Positions 1-9,153 are shown, counted from the first letter of the stretch. The stretch: DNA of 34,944 nt from Clostridiaceae bacterium (GCA_024635995.1 JAGXHW010000033.1:1-34944); one strand, 5' to 3'. Made by a program: numbers and translations. Notes: a model not told the origin generated them from the sequence alone.

Positions 1-404
1 ATCGTAAAATGCCACTCATTCGATACGATACCGGTGATGGCGCTATTATTGAGGAGAAAGGGATCAGAATTAAGGGCCGTTATACCCATGATACTATTCC
101 AAATTTAATTGGCAGGAATTTGGAACTAATCGATATTAGTACGAAGGTTTTTCAGGAAGGAGTATTCGCAGTTTGTACAAAATGTCAGTTTGTTCAAAAT
201 GAACCAGGATTTGTTGAGATTAATATGTTGGATAAAGACTATACGACAAAGAAACAGCAGTTAGGAGCATTTCTCACAAAAAGATTTAATGGTGTACTTG
301 ATTTTAGGATAAACCAGTGCGAAGCATTGGAATTGACTCAAAGTGGCAAACAGAAAATGCTGATTCAAAACATTAGAGATTTGGATGATGGACGATACCA
401 TTGA
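1..404 (+). CDS. CapK/PaaK-like adenylate-forming ligase, C-terminal part (5' truncated by window)
   Basis: The reading frame is open from the first bases and ends at a TGA at 402-404, so only about the last 134 residues are present. The visible part starts with the motif MPLIRYDTGD, the conserved core of the phenylacetate-CoA ligase/CapK branch of adenylate-forming enzymes. Near the end LTQSGKQKMLI resembles the segment carrying the C-terminal catalytic lysine of this superfamily. Members of the CapK branch are common in capsule and EPS clusters, where their substrate is mostly unknown. The gene precedes ugd by about 40 bases and is probably in the same transcription unit. It looks AT-richer than ugd. 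The N-terminal ATP-binding part cannot be assessed. Confidence 0.75.
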   Translation, partial: RKMPLIRYDTGDGAIIEEKGIRIKGRYTHDTIPNLIGRNLELIDISTKVFQEGVFAVCTKCQFVQNEPGFVEINMLDKDYTTKKQQLGAFLTKRFNGVLDFRINQCEALELTQSGKQKMLIQNIRDLDDGRYH

Positions 405-445
405 CCTATCCCGCAAAATGATTGAACTGGTTTAGGAGGGGTTAT

Positions 446-1771
446 GTGAGTAAAATTGGGGTAATCGGAACAGGGTATGTGGGCTTGGTGTCAGGCAGCT
501 GCCTGGCAGATTTTGGACATGAAGTGGTGTGTGTGGACGTTGACCAGCAAAAAGTGAATGAGTTAAGTAACGGAAAGATTCCTATTTATGAACCGGGTTT
601 GGAAGAGTTGGTCAACCGAAACATCTATTACAAACGTATTGGGTTTACCACTGACCTGATCAGCGTCATACAATCCTGTGACATTCTCTTTGTGGCAGTG
701 GGGACACCCCCCGCCTATGACGGAAGCGCTGACCTGACACAGGTGTTGTCGGTGGCAGAGAGCATTGCCGAACACATGAACGGGTATAAAATCATTGTGA
801 ACAAATCCACTGTGCCTGTGGGGACGGGTCATCAAGTCAGGGAGCTGATTGGGACAAGACTTAAGGAACGAGGCGTTAACCTTGACTTTGATGTGGTATC
901 CAATCCAGAGTTTTTAAGGGAAGGTTCGGCGGTGTATGACTTTACACATCCGGACAGAATTGTGGTGGGCGCAGACACAGAACAGGCCGCTCAGCACATG
1001 AAAGATATCTATAAAGTGCTTTACATTAATGAAACACCCTTTGTTATCACCAATATCGAAACGGCTGAAATGATTAAGTACGCTTCGAACGCCTTTCTGG
1101 CGATGAAAATCACCTACATCAACGAGATTGCAAACATCTGCGAAAAAGTGGGCGCCAATGTGCAGGATGTTGCCAAAGCCATGGGGAAAGACGGCAGGAT
1201 CAGCCCGAAATTTCTTCATGCGGGTCCCGGGTATGGGGGAAGCTGTTTTCCTAAAGATACGAGGGCATTGGCGGATATTGCCAGAAAAAACCATGTGCCC
1301 ATTACCTTGATTGAAGCCACCATTGAGGCCAATGAACGGCAGAAACAACGGATGGTTGATAAAATAATCGAAAAAATGGGTCCTGATCTCAAGGGAAAAA
1401 CCATTGCTGTTCTGGGAATCACCTTTAAGCCAAACACAGACGATTTGAGAGAGGCGCCTGCATTGGTAATTATTCCACGGTTAATTGAATGCGGCGCAAT
1501 GATCCAGGTGTTTGACCCGGCAGGGCATGAGGAAGGACAGTGGCGTTTCAAAGACAATCTTGATTCTATCGACTTCCGATCAAATGAATATGAGGCTTTG
1601 GCGGATGCCGATGCCCTGGTGATTTTAACGGAATGGAACCATTTCCGCAGCCTGGATTTCAAACGGGCCAGGGAATTGATGAAGGGCACATACTTCTTTG
1701 ACTTTAGGAACATCTATTCACCGGAAGACATGACATCCCTGGGGTTTGAGTATACCAGTGTGGGGAGATGA
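446..1771 (+). CDS. ugd: UDP-glucose 6-dehydrogenase
   Basis: Oxidises UDP-glucose to UDP-glucuronate with two NAD+, in the cytoplasm, supplying acidic sugar nucleotide for EPS. The 441-residue product has the usual family length. The N-terminal Rossmann motif is GVIGTGYVGL (G8-x-G10-xx-G13), the hinge motif NPEFLREG is present, and the catalytic cysteine lies in GGSCFPKD (about Cys267). The GTG at 446 is chosen because AGGAGGGG (434-441) sits just upstream and the Rossmann strand begins right after it. A TTG at 422 would add eight unneeded residues. The next gene follows after three bases, so they are co-transcribed. With the UDP-glucuronate 4-epimerase at 20151-21128 it forms a complete UDP-Glc to UDP-GalA route. 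Confidence 0.96.
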   Translation: MSKIGVIGTGYVGLVSGSCLADFGHEVVCVDVDQQKVNELSNGKIPIYEPGLEELVNRNIYYKRIGFTTDLISVIQSCDILFVAVGTPPAYDGSADLTQVLSVAESIAEHMNGYKIIVNKSTVPVGTGHQVRELIGTRLKERGVNLDFDVVSNPEFLREGSAVYDFTHPDRIVVGADTEQAAQHMKDIYKVLYINETPFVITNIETAEMIKYASNAFLAMKITYINEIANICEKVGANVQDVAKAMGKDGRISPKFLHAGPGYGGSCFPKDTRALADIARKNHVPITLIEATIEANERQKQRMVDKIIEKMGPDLKGKTIAVLGITFKPNTDDLREAPALVIIPRLIECGAMIQVFDPAGHEEGQWRFKDNLDSIDFRSNEYEALADADALVILTEWNHFRSLDFKRARELMKGTYFFDFRNIYSPEDMTSLGFEYTSVGR

Positions 1772-1774
1772 AAT

Positions 1775-3019
1775 ATGATGATAAAGATTGCTATTATGAT
1801 TTCTTCCCTGACGGGGGGCGGTGCAGAACGGGTTGCGGTGAACCTTCATCGTTATTTTCTGTACCACATGCAAGGGGAGTTGACCTGTGATTTAATCATC
1901 CTCAACCATACAGGGGATTATCACATTGACGAAGAAGCCTATTTTATAAACGAAAATTATAGCGCCAACCCGGTGAAAAAAGCCCTGTATCATTTTTGGT
2001 TATACCGATACAAGCTGAATCGCCTTAAAAAAAAGCGGCAGTATGATGCAGTCGTCAGCTTCTCAACCCTGTCAAACAGACTGAATATCAGCACCCGCAC
2101 ATATGAGAAAGTCATTGTCTCTGTGCGGAATTACGCCTCACTGATGCATGACACTGAAACCCAAAAGAAGCTGGGAAAAGTATATGCAACAGCTGATAAA
2201 GTCATTGCTGTGTCAGAACAATGCAGAAATGATCTGCTGAATGTGTTTGGGCTTTCCCCCCATCAAGTGGCCACCATCTACAATCCCTACCGGATCGATC
2301 ATATTATGGAGGAAGGCTCCCGACCAGTGGACCCGGAGGAGAACTCTCTTTTCGAAGGCGGAAACACAGTCATCAGCGTGGGACGGTTTTCAGATCAAAA
2401 AGCTTTTTGGCGTTTGATTAAAGCCATTGCTGAGGTTAAGAAAACCATTCCCCAGGTTAAATTGGTGCTGTTGGGCAAAGAAGAAAGGGGAAGCAAGCAA
2501 ACAGAGTTGCTTCAGTGGTTGATCAATGCCTTTGAACTGGAGGGACAGGTGTTTTTTCTTGGGTTTAAAGAAAATCCCTATGCCTATATCAAAAAAAGCC
2601 GGTTGTTTGTCTTGTGTTCCAAATACGAAGGGTTTCCCAATGCGTTAACAGAAGCCATGTGCCTGGGAATCCCGGTGGTCAGCATCGACTGTTTATCAGG
2701 ACCCAGGGAAATTTTAGCCCCTGAGATGGATGTGGACACACCATTAACTGAACCTCTGCAAGCATCCTATGGGGTGTTGGTACCCCAGTATCCCGCAACC
2801 GAGCTTGAGAAAGATATGATGGCACATGACCGCCTGCTGGCATCGGCAATGTGTGAAGTGATGGAAAATGAAGCCTTGCACAGGCATTACAGTGAAGCGG
2901 CAACTGAAAGGGCACAGCATTTTGACGCGGGGATTATTGCCCGGCAATGGGTGGATCAGCTAAAAAAGGTTATTTCTGAACACCCACAAAAGACCATAAG
3001 ACAGGGGGCAGGGGAATGA
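1775..3019 (+). CDS. GT4 family glycosyltransferase
   Basis: Probable retaining glycosyltransferase of GT-B fold that adds a sugar to the lipid-linked EPS repeat unit on the inner face of the membrane. The 414-residue protein has the N-terminal glycine-rich loop SSLTGGGAERV (residues 9-19) and, in the C-terminal half, the GT4 donor-binding signature YEGFPNALTEAM followed by GIPVVS. SVGRFSDQKAF in the middle is the typical start of the second Rossmann domain. There is no membrane segment. The start ATGATG lies three bases after the ugd stop, and the stop overlaps the next start as ATGA, which indicates translational coupling. Donor and acceptor cannot be read from the sequence. Confidence 0.9.
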   Translation: MMIKIAIMISSLTGGGAERVAVNLHRYFLYHMQGELTCDLIILNHTGDYHIDEEAYFINENYSANPVKKALYHFWLYRYKLNRLKKKRQYDAVVSFSTLSNRLNISTRTYEKVIVSVRNYASLMHDTETQKKLGKVYATADKVIAVSEQCRNDLLNVFGLSPHQVATIYNPYRIDHIMEEGSRPVDPEENSLFEGGNTVISVGRFSDQKAFWRLIKAIAEVKKTIPQVKLVLLGKEERGSKQTELLQWLINAFELEGQVFFLGFKENPYAYIKKSRLFVLCSKYEGFPNALTEAMCLGIPVVSIDCLSGPREILAPEMDVDTPLTEPLQASYGVLVPQYPATELEKDMMAHDRLLASAMCEVMENEALHRHYSEAATERAQHFDAGIIARQWVDQLKKVISEHPQKTIRQGAGE

Positions 3020-4158
3020 AAAAAATACACATCGCATTTCTGTCGGAACATGTTTATTCGCTGTTCAATCCCAAATGGAATACTCCCTTTGGTGGGGGAG
3101 AAGTGGATTTATATAATTTGGCGATTTATCTGGCCAAGAATTCGAAATACCGGGTCACCTTTTATGTTGGCGATTTTGGACAGACGGATGAAACAGAAGT
3201 CTTTGAAAAGGTACACCTGAAAAAAATCAAATACTTCGGTCGTCGCAAGAAAAGTTTGACACAGAAGGCAACTTTTTACATGGACCTCTGGAAAACACTG
3301 TGGCAAAGTGACGCAGATATTATCCTCACAGAAATGGCTAGTCACCTGGTGGGATGGGCCGCACTCTTTTTCAGAGTTCTAAAGTCAAAACACTACATTC
3401 ACAGGCTGGCGCATGACAAAGACACCACCCATACCAACCCTTCGGTAGCAGGCAGCCGCCGCATCTATTACCTTTACCGCTTTGGATTGAAACGGGCAGA
3501 TTATGTCTTCAGCCAAACCTTGAAGCAGCAAAGAATGCTTAAGGAACAAATGGGTGTTGACAGTGAGGTCGTTCCCAACGGGTTCCTGATTGACCAGGAG
3601 GTTGCATTTAACCGGAAGAAAACGATTTTGTGGGTGGGAAGATGTGTGAAGGTGAAACGACCCCATCTGTTTGTAGAATTAGCTAAAAGGTTACCGGAAC
3701 AGACATTTTTGATGATCATGCCGCCTTATTCAGAGATGGAATCGGAGGCATTCAAGGAGTATGCCGATGGATTGATCGAAGAAGCAAAGGCACTTCCAAA
3801 CATGACCTTTACAGGGTATGTACCATTTGGTGAGGTACAGCGGTATTATAATGAAGCCCGTCTTTTTGTCAATACAGCGATACAGGAAGGGTTTCCCAAT
3901 GCCTTTATACAGGCTTGTCTTGGGGGCACACCCATCGCTTCACTCAATGTGGATCCGGATGAGTTTATAACCAGAAACCAGCTGGGAATCCATTGTCATG
4001 ATGACTTCGAAAAACTGGTGGCCTTTATTGAATCATTTTCGGAAGAAGATATGGTCCGGTATGGCGAAAATGCACGTGCTTACGTGACAGAGCACCATAA
4101 CATGGACTTAATGGGGCAGCCATATGAACGTGCCATTGAATCACTGATGATGGAGTAA
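3016..4158 (+). CDS. GT4-like glycosyltransferase
   Basis: Second GT-B glycosyltransferase of the EPS unit, 380 residues. The N-terminus contains FGGGEVDLYNLA (the acceptor-side glycine-rich loop), WVGRCVKVKRPHLF starts the C-terminal Rossmann domain, and QEGFPNAFIQA with GTPIAS matches the GT4 nucleotide-sugar site (E-x7-E is relaxed, with Q in place of the second E). It overlaps the preceding gene by four bases (ATGA), so the two transferases are made together. No transmembrane helix or signal peptide is visible. It probably adds one residue of the repeat unit. Substrate specificity is unknown. Confidence 0.88.
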   Translation: MKKIHIAFLSEHVYSLFNPKWNTPFGGGEVDLYNLAIYLAKNSKYRVTFYVGDFGQTDETEVFEKVHLKKIKYFGRRKKSLTQKATFYMDLWKTLWQSDADIILTEMASHLVGWAALFFRVLKSKHYIHRLAHDKDTTHTNPSVAGSRRIYYLYRFGLKRADYVFSQTLKQQRMLKEQMGVDSEVVPNGFLIDQEVAFNRKKTILWVGRCVKVKRPHLFVELAKRLPEQTFLMIMPPYSEMESEAFKEYADGLIEEAKALPNMTFTGYVPFGEVQRYYNEARLFVNTAIQEGFPNAFIQACLGGTPIASLNVDPDEFITRNQLGIHCHDDFEKLVAFIESFSEEDMVRYGENARAYVTEHHNMDLMGQPYERAIESLMME

Positions 4159-4227
4159 GCGGAAGCCGACTGGAGAACGCATTTTAGGGCCGGTTTTTGG
4201 GAGCTTGATAATGGAGGTTGGACAACA

Positions 4228-5457
4228 GTGAAGACCACAAGAAAAAAGAATTACATTGGTCTAATGATATTGGTTCTTATAACCGCAGCCCTTTTAATGC
4301 AATGGGGATTGCCCTCGAAACAGGACCTGCCGGAAGATGAGCCAGTTGAAGTGGAAGAGCCGGATGAACCGAAAACAAAAATGGAATTGACGGATGAACA
4401 ACGGGGCCTTGTGCGCCACTTGTCCAGAGAAGTGCCGCTAATTTCACATCATGTTGCTGACAGATATGTACCTTTACATGAAATTTCAACCACAACAGCT
4501 GACTTTGTATTGTCATGGCAGCTGGATTATGAAGGACTGGGAGGGTGGTCCAAAGATTTTGATGACAAGATCTATACCCGTGAATGGGACGGTGATGAAC
4601 CCTTATCCCACACATTTACCCAGGATAACCAAATACCAACCTCGTCCATCGATAACAATGCCACCACAACCCATATGCTTTATCTGGCAGCTGTTTATGA
4701 CCAGTATGGGGGCGAAGCTTACAAACAAGCTATTCTTAAAGCCATGGATATGATTCTCCATATGCAGCATGACCAGGGAAGCTGGGGAGAAATGTACCCT
4801 GAGCAAACCTTTGAAGCGTCTCGTTTTGAGAACAGAGGGACTATTTTACAGATGGTGCATTATAATATCATGTCAATGTTTCAAAAGATACTCAGGAATA
4901 CACATCCTTTCGACAATGATTTGTTTGATACAGAATACAAAGAAAAAATCCAGGAATCTTACGACAAGGGATTGGAATTTATCCTGGATTCCCAACTTGA
5001 ACAGGAGGGAACCCTGGCTGCCTGGGCAGGAAAATATGATGAAAAGAACTACGAACCCATCTGGGCCAGACACTTTGAACCACCAGCAATAGTAGGATTC
5101 GACACGGCCATGATCTTGTTCCACCTTCTCTCCATAGAAGATAAAAGTGATGAGGTTATTCAGGCCATCTATTACGGAGCCATGTGGATGTACGAAAATG
5201 TGACACTGGACATGGAATACCGTGTTAAGAAGGCTCCCTATTTTTTTGAGGTACCAGGTATGAAGATGTGGTATAAATTTCACGATCTGGAAACAAATGA
5301 GGGAATCTACGCCTTTGATTGGGAAGTATTGTACGATATCATGGACCTGCCGGAAGAAAGAAGGCATGGGTATGGATGGGCTGCGGAAAGAGGTTTTCAG
5401 ATCTACGACGAAACTGCACGGTACCTGGAAATAAGCAGTGAAGCGATAAATGACTAA
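4228..5457 (+). CDS. Membrane-anchored PL10-type (pectate-lyase-like) protein, paralogue A
   Basis: 409 residues. A positively charged N-terminus and hydrophobic segment (about 10-27) with no clear signal-peptidase site suggest an uncleaved anchor, followed by an acidic/proline linker (32-50). Residues about 85-400 resemble the alpha/alpha-toroid pectate lyase family PL10: SWQLDYEGLGGWSK, SSIDNNATTTH, DMILHMQHDQGSW, a WARHFEPPAI segment that aligns with the PL10 region carrying the conserved arginine (ARxxExPS), and a repeated C-terminal GYGWAAERGFQ. Two larger paralogues lie at 11387 and 13280. This copy lacks their Ig-like domain. The GTG start has GGAGG (4213-4217) ten bases upstream. It sits inside the glycosyltransferase operon, which suggests a role in trimming or releasing the nascent EPS at the membrane. 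Lyase activity is inferred, not proven. Confidence 0.8.
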   Translation: MKTTRKKNYIGLMILVLITAALLMQWGLPSKQDLPEDEPVEVEEPDEPKTKMELTDEQRGLVRHLSREVPLISHHVADRYVPLHEISTTTADFVLSWQLDYEGLGGWSKDFDDKIYTREWDGDEPLSHTFTQDNQIPTSSIDNNATTTHMLYLAAVYDQYGGEAYKQAILKAMDMILHMQHDQGSWGEMYPEQTFEASRFENRGTILQMVHYNIMSMFQKILRNTHPFDNDLFDTEYKEKIQESYDKGLEFILDSQLEQEGTLAAWAGKYDEKNYEPIWARHFEPPAIVGFDTAMILFHLLSIEDKSDEVIQAIYYGAMWMYENVTLDMEYRVKKAPYFFEVPGMKMWYKFHDLETNEGIYAFDWEVLYDIMDLPEERRHGYGWAAERGFQIYDETARYLEISSEAIND

Positions 5458-5612
5458 GGTTTGTTGTTATTTCAATGGGTTTAGGTTAGTTTGACCTAGT
5501 GTAACACGGTTTAAGGAATGCATATAAGGGTAACAAACGTAGTATACAGAATTTAGATCTATCCCCCGAGGCAAAGGCCATATAAGTGTTATGTGGAAAG
5601 GATTGATTCACT

Positions 5613-6188
5613 ATGAATCCGCAGATAATAAGTATCGGAAATTTTACTTTTTACCAAACGTCACTGAAAGACCTTATGATGATTGAGACTAAGATTCATG
5701 TTGATCATCGTGGAAATAATATTGAGGGCTATAATAAGGACTTGTTTCAGCAAAGCGGTATTAATAAAGAATTTGTACAGGAAAACCAAAGCCTGTCAAA
5801 AAAAGGTGTCCTTAGGGGTCTTCATTTTCAAAGGAATAATCCACAGGGAAAATTGGTGCGGGTTCTGCTGGGTGAAGTGTACGATGTAGCAGTGGACCTG
5901 CGAAAAGAATCGCCAACCTATGGAAAATGGGAAGGGGTGTTCTTGTCGGAAGAAAACAGACGTATGCTCTACATTCCGGAAGGTTTTGCTCACGGGTTTT
6001 TGTCTCTCACTGAGGTAACGTTGTTTGCCTACAAATGCACTGATTATCGCTTTCCCGAAGATGAAGACGGGATCATGTATAATGACCCCAGCCTTGGCAT
6101 CCAGTGGCCGACAGAGAAAGTTGATAGTATTATTCTATCAGACAGGGATAAAAAGCTAAAATCGTTTCATGAATATGATCATCTTTGA
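5613..6188 (+). CDS. dTDP-4-dehydrorhamnose 3,5-epimerase-like sugar nucleotide epimerase
   Basis: Cupin-fold RmlC/RfbC family protein of 191 residues, about the usual length. Family landmarks are all visible: HVDHRGNNIEGYN near the N-terminus, VLRGLHFQ with the catalytic histidine, the cupin strand PEGFAHGFLSL, the tyrosine region YKCTDYR, and the closing DPSLGIQWP. Because the neighbours make CDP-glucose and CDP-4-keto-6-deoxyglucose, not the dTDP equivalents, the substrate is more likely a CDP-4-keto-6-deoxyhexose (inference). A start at 5613 places GGAAAGG (5594-5600) about 12 bases upstream. The last codons lie in a short tandem repeat (6177-6206). The gap upstream (5458-5612) shows no convincing promoter. 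Confidence 0.85.
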   Translation: MNPQIISIGNFTFYQTSLKDLMMIETKIHVDHRGNNIEGYNKDLFQQSGINKEFVQENQSLSKKGVLRGLHFQRNNPQGKLVRVLLGEVYDVAVDLRKESPTYGKWEGVFLSEENRRMLYIPEGFAHGFLSLTEVTLFAYKCTDYRFPEDEDGIMYNDPSLGIQWPTEKVDSIILSDRDKKLKSFHEYDHL

Positions 6189-6206
6189 TCATCTTTGATC
6201 ATCTTT
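6177..6206. repeat. Three tandem copies of GATCATCTTT
   Basis: Three perfect 10-bp copies at 6177-6186, 6187-6196 and 6197-6206, followed by a partial GGATCATC. The first copy encodes the last residues of the epimerase and the second begins inside its stop codon. Copy-number change would alter only the very C-terminus or the intergenic spacer. Confidence 0.9.
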
Positions 6207-6263
6207 GGATCATCCATGTTCGTAACCCTGTTCACAGAGCGCCTATAAAATGGAGGGTTTGAT

Positions 6264-7409
6264 ATGCTTAAGAAAACACGTATAGGGTTGGTTGGCACTG
6301 GTGTAATCGCGACAGGTTTATACCATACAATCAATAACTCGGAAGATTTTATTGTATCAAGATCACTGACAAGACGTTCCATTGACAGTATTACCAAGTT
6401 TCCCCGAGAAATATTGACAAATTCCCCCGAAGAGCTAATCGAGCATTCAGACATTGTCTTTGAGTGTTCAGGTGATGTACTGCATGCAGCCGATGTTATC
6501 CTTATGGCTGTCACAAGTGGCAAAAAAGTTGTCACAATGAACGCAGAGTTTCATGTCACAGCCGGCACATATTTTGCTAAACACGGGCATTATATTACCG
6601 AAGCAGATGGAGATCAGCCCAGCTGTCTTGCCCGTTTAAAAATTGAGCTGGAGGGGATGGGCTTTGAACCAGTCGCTTATGTCAATTTAAAAGGATACCT
6701 AGACCCAAACCCGTCTTTGGAAAGGATGAAGTACTATGCAGAAATGCAGCAGTTGAGCTTATACCAAAACATCTCTTTCACTGATGGAACAAAACTGCAG
6801 ATCGAACAAGCTTTGGTAGCGAATGGCTTGGGAGCAGCGATTGTAAAAAATGGCATGATGGGATCGACGGTGAATACGTTATCGGACCTGGATTATATGG
6901 TAAGCGCCTCCGAAAAAGTGGGACAGCCAATCAGTGAATATGTTTTATGTGAAGGGTCTCCACCGGGGATTTTGATTGTCGCTAAAAATTCGGTAGCAGA
7001 TCGAATGCCAGGGTATAGGGCGTTTTCAAGGTTGAAAACGACTGGAGGCAGTGCCTATGTTTTAGTGCGACCGTACCATTTGGTGTTCCTCGAAGCGGTG
7101 AATACCCTTCGAAAGATTATCCAGGGTGAACCAGTTCTGTTAAACAATTCCGCGTCACCGACAGTAACGGTCGGGGCAGTGACGAAACGAAAAATAACAG
7201 CCGGTGAAATCATTGAACGTGGAGCAGGTGGATTTGATACCAGGGGAATGGCTGTGAATATAAAGGAAAACAAGGATGTTATACCCATTTGCCTGCTGGC
7301 CAATACACGGGTTAAACGAAATCTCGAACCTGAACAGCTTATTCGTTTTGAAGATGTGGAGGTGGCACCAAGCAATGCACTCCAGTTTTATTTGGATAGT
7401 ATTGAATAA
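6264..7409 (+). CDS. NAD(P)-dependent oxidoreductase, homoserine-dehydrogenase-like, with C-terminal SAF domain
   Basis: 381 residues. The N-terminal Rossmann fold begins RIGLVGTGVIATGLY (GxGxxA type, residues 6-20), with DIVFECSG as the conserved cofactor strand. The middle domain resembles the catalytic part of predicted homoserine dehydrogenases (COG4091 type). The C-terminal about 75 residues (TKRKITAGEIIERG onward, ending VEVAPSNALQFY) form a SAF domain. The ATG at 6264 has GGAGGG (6252-6257) six bases upstream. It lies between the sugar-nucleotide epimerase and RfbF, so a role in modifying a CDP-linked sugar is suggested by context only. The family is biochemically sparse, and threonine/homoserine metabolism is unlikely in this operon. 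Confidence 0.8.
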   Translation: MLKKTRIGLVGTGVIATGLYHTINNSEDFIVSRSLTRRSIDSITKFPREILTNSPEELIEHSDIVFECSGDVLHAADVILMAVTSGKKVVTMNAEFHVTAGTYFAKHGHYITEADGDQPSCLARLKIELEGMGFEPVAYVNLKGYLDPNPSLERMKYYAEMQQLSLYQNISFTDGTKLQIEQALVANGLGAAIVKNGMMGSTVNTLSDLDYMVSASEKVGQPISEYVLCEGSPPGILIVAKNSVADRMPGYRAFSRLKTTGGSAYVLVRPYHLVFLEAVNTLRKIIQGEPVLLNNSASPTVTVGAVTKRKITAGEIIERGAGGFDTRGMAVNIKENKDVIPICLLANTRVKRNLEPEQLIRFEDVEVAPSNALQFYLDSIE

Positions 7410-7449
7410 CCATTGAACTGAATGAATGAGATTTATGAGGAGGGAACAG

Positions 7450-8241
7450 ATGTTGAATAAGGAGATGCCGGTTGTGATTCTTTGTGGTGGCAAAGGATCC
7501 AGGCTCAGCGAAGAAACCATCGAAAAACCAAAACCAATGATTGATATTGGGGGAAAACCAATCCTGTGGCACATTATGAAAATATATTCTCTTTATGGGT
7601 TCAATAAATTCATCCTGGCGTTGGGGTACAAGGCAGACTACATTAAAAGCTACTTCTATAATTACCGGATCAGCTCCCGTGATTTCACCCTCTCCATGGA
7701 TGCGGAGACAAAGCTACAATACCACAACAATTACGACGAAATGAAATGGGAGATCACCTTTGTGGATACGGGGCTTGATACCCTGAAAGGCGGAAGAATT
7801 AAGCGTCTTGAGGAATATATCACACATGACTATTTCATGATGACATACGGAGACGGTGTTTCGAATATAAATATCAACGACCTTCTTAAGTTCCACATGA
7901 AACACGGAAAAATTGGCACATTATCTGCTGTCAGACCTCCATCACGGTTCGGTATGATTGATCTAACTGGTGATATTGTGAATACATTTGAAGAAAAACC
8001 CCAGTTAGCGGAAGGATATATTAATGGTGGTTTCTTTGTCTTCAACAAAAAAATCATGGACTATTTAACGCCGGACGTTAACTGCGACTTTGAGTTTGGT
8101 CCTATGCAGAAATTAGCGGCAGATGGCGAGTTGAGAGCCTATAAACACAAGGATTTCTGGCAGTGCATGGACACAGTGAGAGACAGAAACTACTTGGAAC
8201 ATTTATGGGAAACCAACCAGGCAAAATGGAAGTTGTGGTAA
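7450..8241 (+). CDS. rfbF: Glucose-1-phosphate cytidylyltransferase
   Basis: Makes CDP-glucose from CTP and glucose-1-phosphate, the first step of CDP-deoxysugar synthesis. The 263-residue protein carries the nucleotidyltransferase signature VVILCGGKGSRL (8-19) and KPKPMIDIGGKPI, the divalent-metal aspartate in MTYGDGV, and the RfbF-specific FEEKPQLAEGYINGGFFV and ending WQCMDTVRDRNYLE. The ATG at 7450 is preferred over 7426 because AGGAGGG (7438-7444) lies five bases before it and the conserved strand starts immediately after. It is part of the cassette with RfbG (9154) and the two epimerase/reductase-like genes. Confidence 0.95.
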   Translation: MLNKEMPVVILCGGKGSRLSEETIEKPKPMIDIGGKPILWHIMKIYSLYGFNKFILALGYKADYIKSYFYNYRISSRDFTLSMDAETKLQYHNNYDEMKWEITFVDTGLDTLKGGRIKRLEEYITHDYFMMTYGDGVSNININDLLKFHMKHGKIGTLSAVRPPSRFGMIDLTGDIVNTFEEKPQLAEGYINGGFFVFNKKIMDYLTPDVNCDFEFGPMQKLAADGELRAYKHKDFWQCMDTVRDRNYLEHLWETNQAKWKLW

Positions 8242-8268
8242 AAAACAACACAACTGGAGTGTGAAAGA

Positions 8269-9138
8269 GTGATGAAAAAGATACTCGTAACAGGAGCAGA
8301 TGGAATGTTGTCGACAGATTTCATCAAAACTGCCGCTGCTGAAAGTGGTATTGAAGTGTCTGGGATGAATCGAGACCAGATGGATATATGCGACGCTGCC
8401 AGTGTTAGGAAAGCATTTCACGAAATTAAACCGGACTGGGTTCTCCATGCAGCCGCTTTGACAGATGTGGATTACTGCGAAGAAAACCCTGAAAAAGCTT
8501 TTCGGGTGAATGCGGAAGGCACAAGAAACGTTGCGATTCAAGGGGAATCAATGGGTGCTGTGATAGTGTACATCAGTACTTGTGGATTATTTGGAGATGA
8601 GATAAAAGCTTATGTTGAAACGGATCCTGTGGAACTGAAAACAAAATATGCGCAGTCAAAATATGCAGGTGAGAAGACAGTTATCGATAAATGTTCAAAG
8701 TATTACATCATCAGGCCTGGCTGGCTTTTTGGCGGATTACCCCACCATCAGAACAATTTCGTCTATCAACGATACCTGGAAGCGAGGAACAAGTCATCGA
8801 TTAACAGTGTTGTCAATCGATACGGATCTCCCACTTACACGAAACATTTGAGCGGTAAGATTCTGCAGCTGCTAAAATCGAATTATTTTGGCCTGTATCA
8901 TATAACGAACAGTGGTCATGCAAGCAGCTATGAATATGTGCGCAAAATCATTGAAACCTGGAAGCTGCCAACTGAAGTCATCCCAGTTGATTCAAACATG
9001 TTTCCCCGGAAAGCGCCTGTTCCTGATTGCGAAATGCTGAAGAACCAGCGTTTACAGCAAAAGGAATTTGAATTATTACCTCATTGGCATGAGGCGATAG
9101 AAGAATATATCAGTGAAGTAAGGAAAAAGCAAGCATAA
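8269..9138 (+). CDS. RmlD-like sugar nucleotide reductase (extended SDR)
   Basis: 289-residue extended short-chain dehydrogenase. KILVTGADGMLSTDF (4-18) is the NAD(P)-binding glycine motif, MDICDAASV marks the acidic stretch, VLHAAALTDVDYCE matches the dTDP-4-dehydrorhamnose reductase (RmlD) consensus, and YAQSK supplies the catalytic Tyr-x3-Lys. In RmlD this enzyme reduces the 4-keto group. Here the neighbouring pathway is CDP-based, so it probably reduces a CDP-4-keto-6-deoxyhexose (inference). The start is either GTG 8269 or ATG 8272, with GAAAG at 8261-8265 serving either. It could instead act as a C-2 or C-4 epimerase, since extended SDRs are not separable by eye. Confidence 0.82.
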   Translation: MMKKILVTGADGMLSTDFIKTAAAESGIEVSGMNRDQMDICDAASVRKAFHEIKPDWVLHAAALTDVDYCEENPEKAFRVNAEGTRNVAIQGESMGAVIVYISTCGLFGDEIKAYVETDPVELKTKYAQSKYAGEKTVIDKCSKYYIIRPGWLFGGLPHHQNNFVYQRYLEARNKSSINSVVNRYGSPTYTKHLSGKILQLLKSNYFGLYHITNSGHASSYEYVRKIIETWKLPTEVIPVDSNMFPRKAPVPDCEMLKNQRLQQKEFELLPHWHEAIEEYISEVRKKQA

Positions 9139-9153
9139 GAAACGGGTGAGCAT

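Noticed and set aside
5458-5612. TTGACC (5491-5496) and TATAAG (5523-5528) as a promoter before the epimerase gene.
   Set aside because: The spacing of 26 bases is far from 17, and no alternative pair is convincing.
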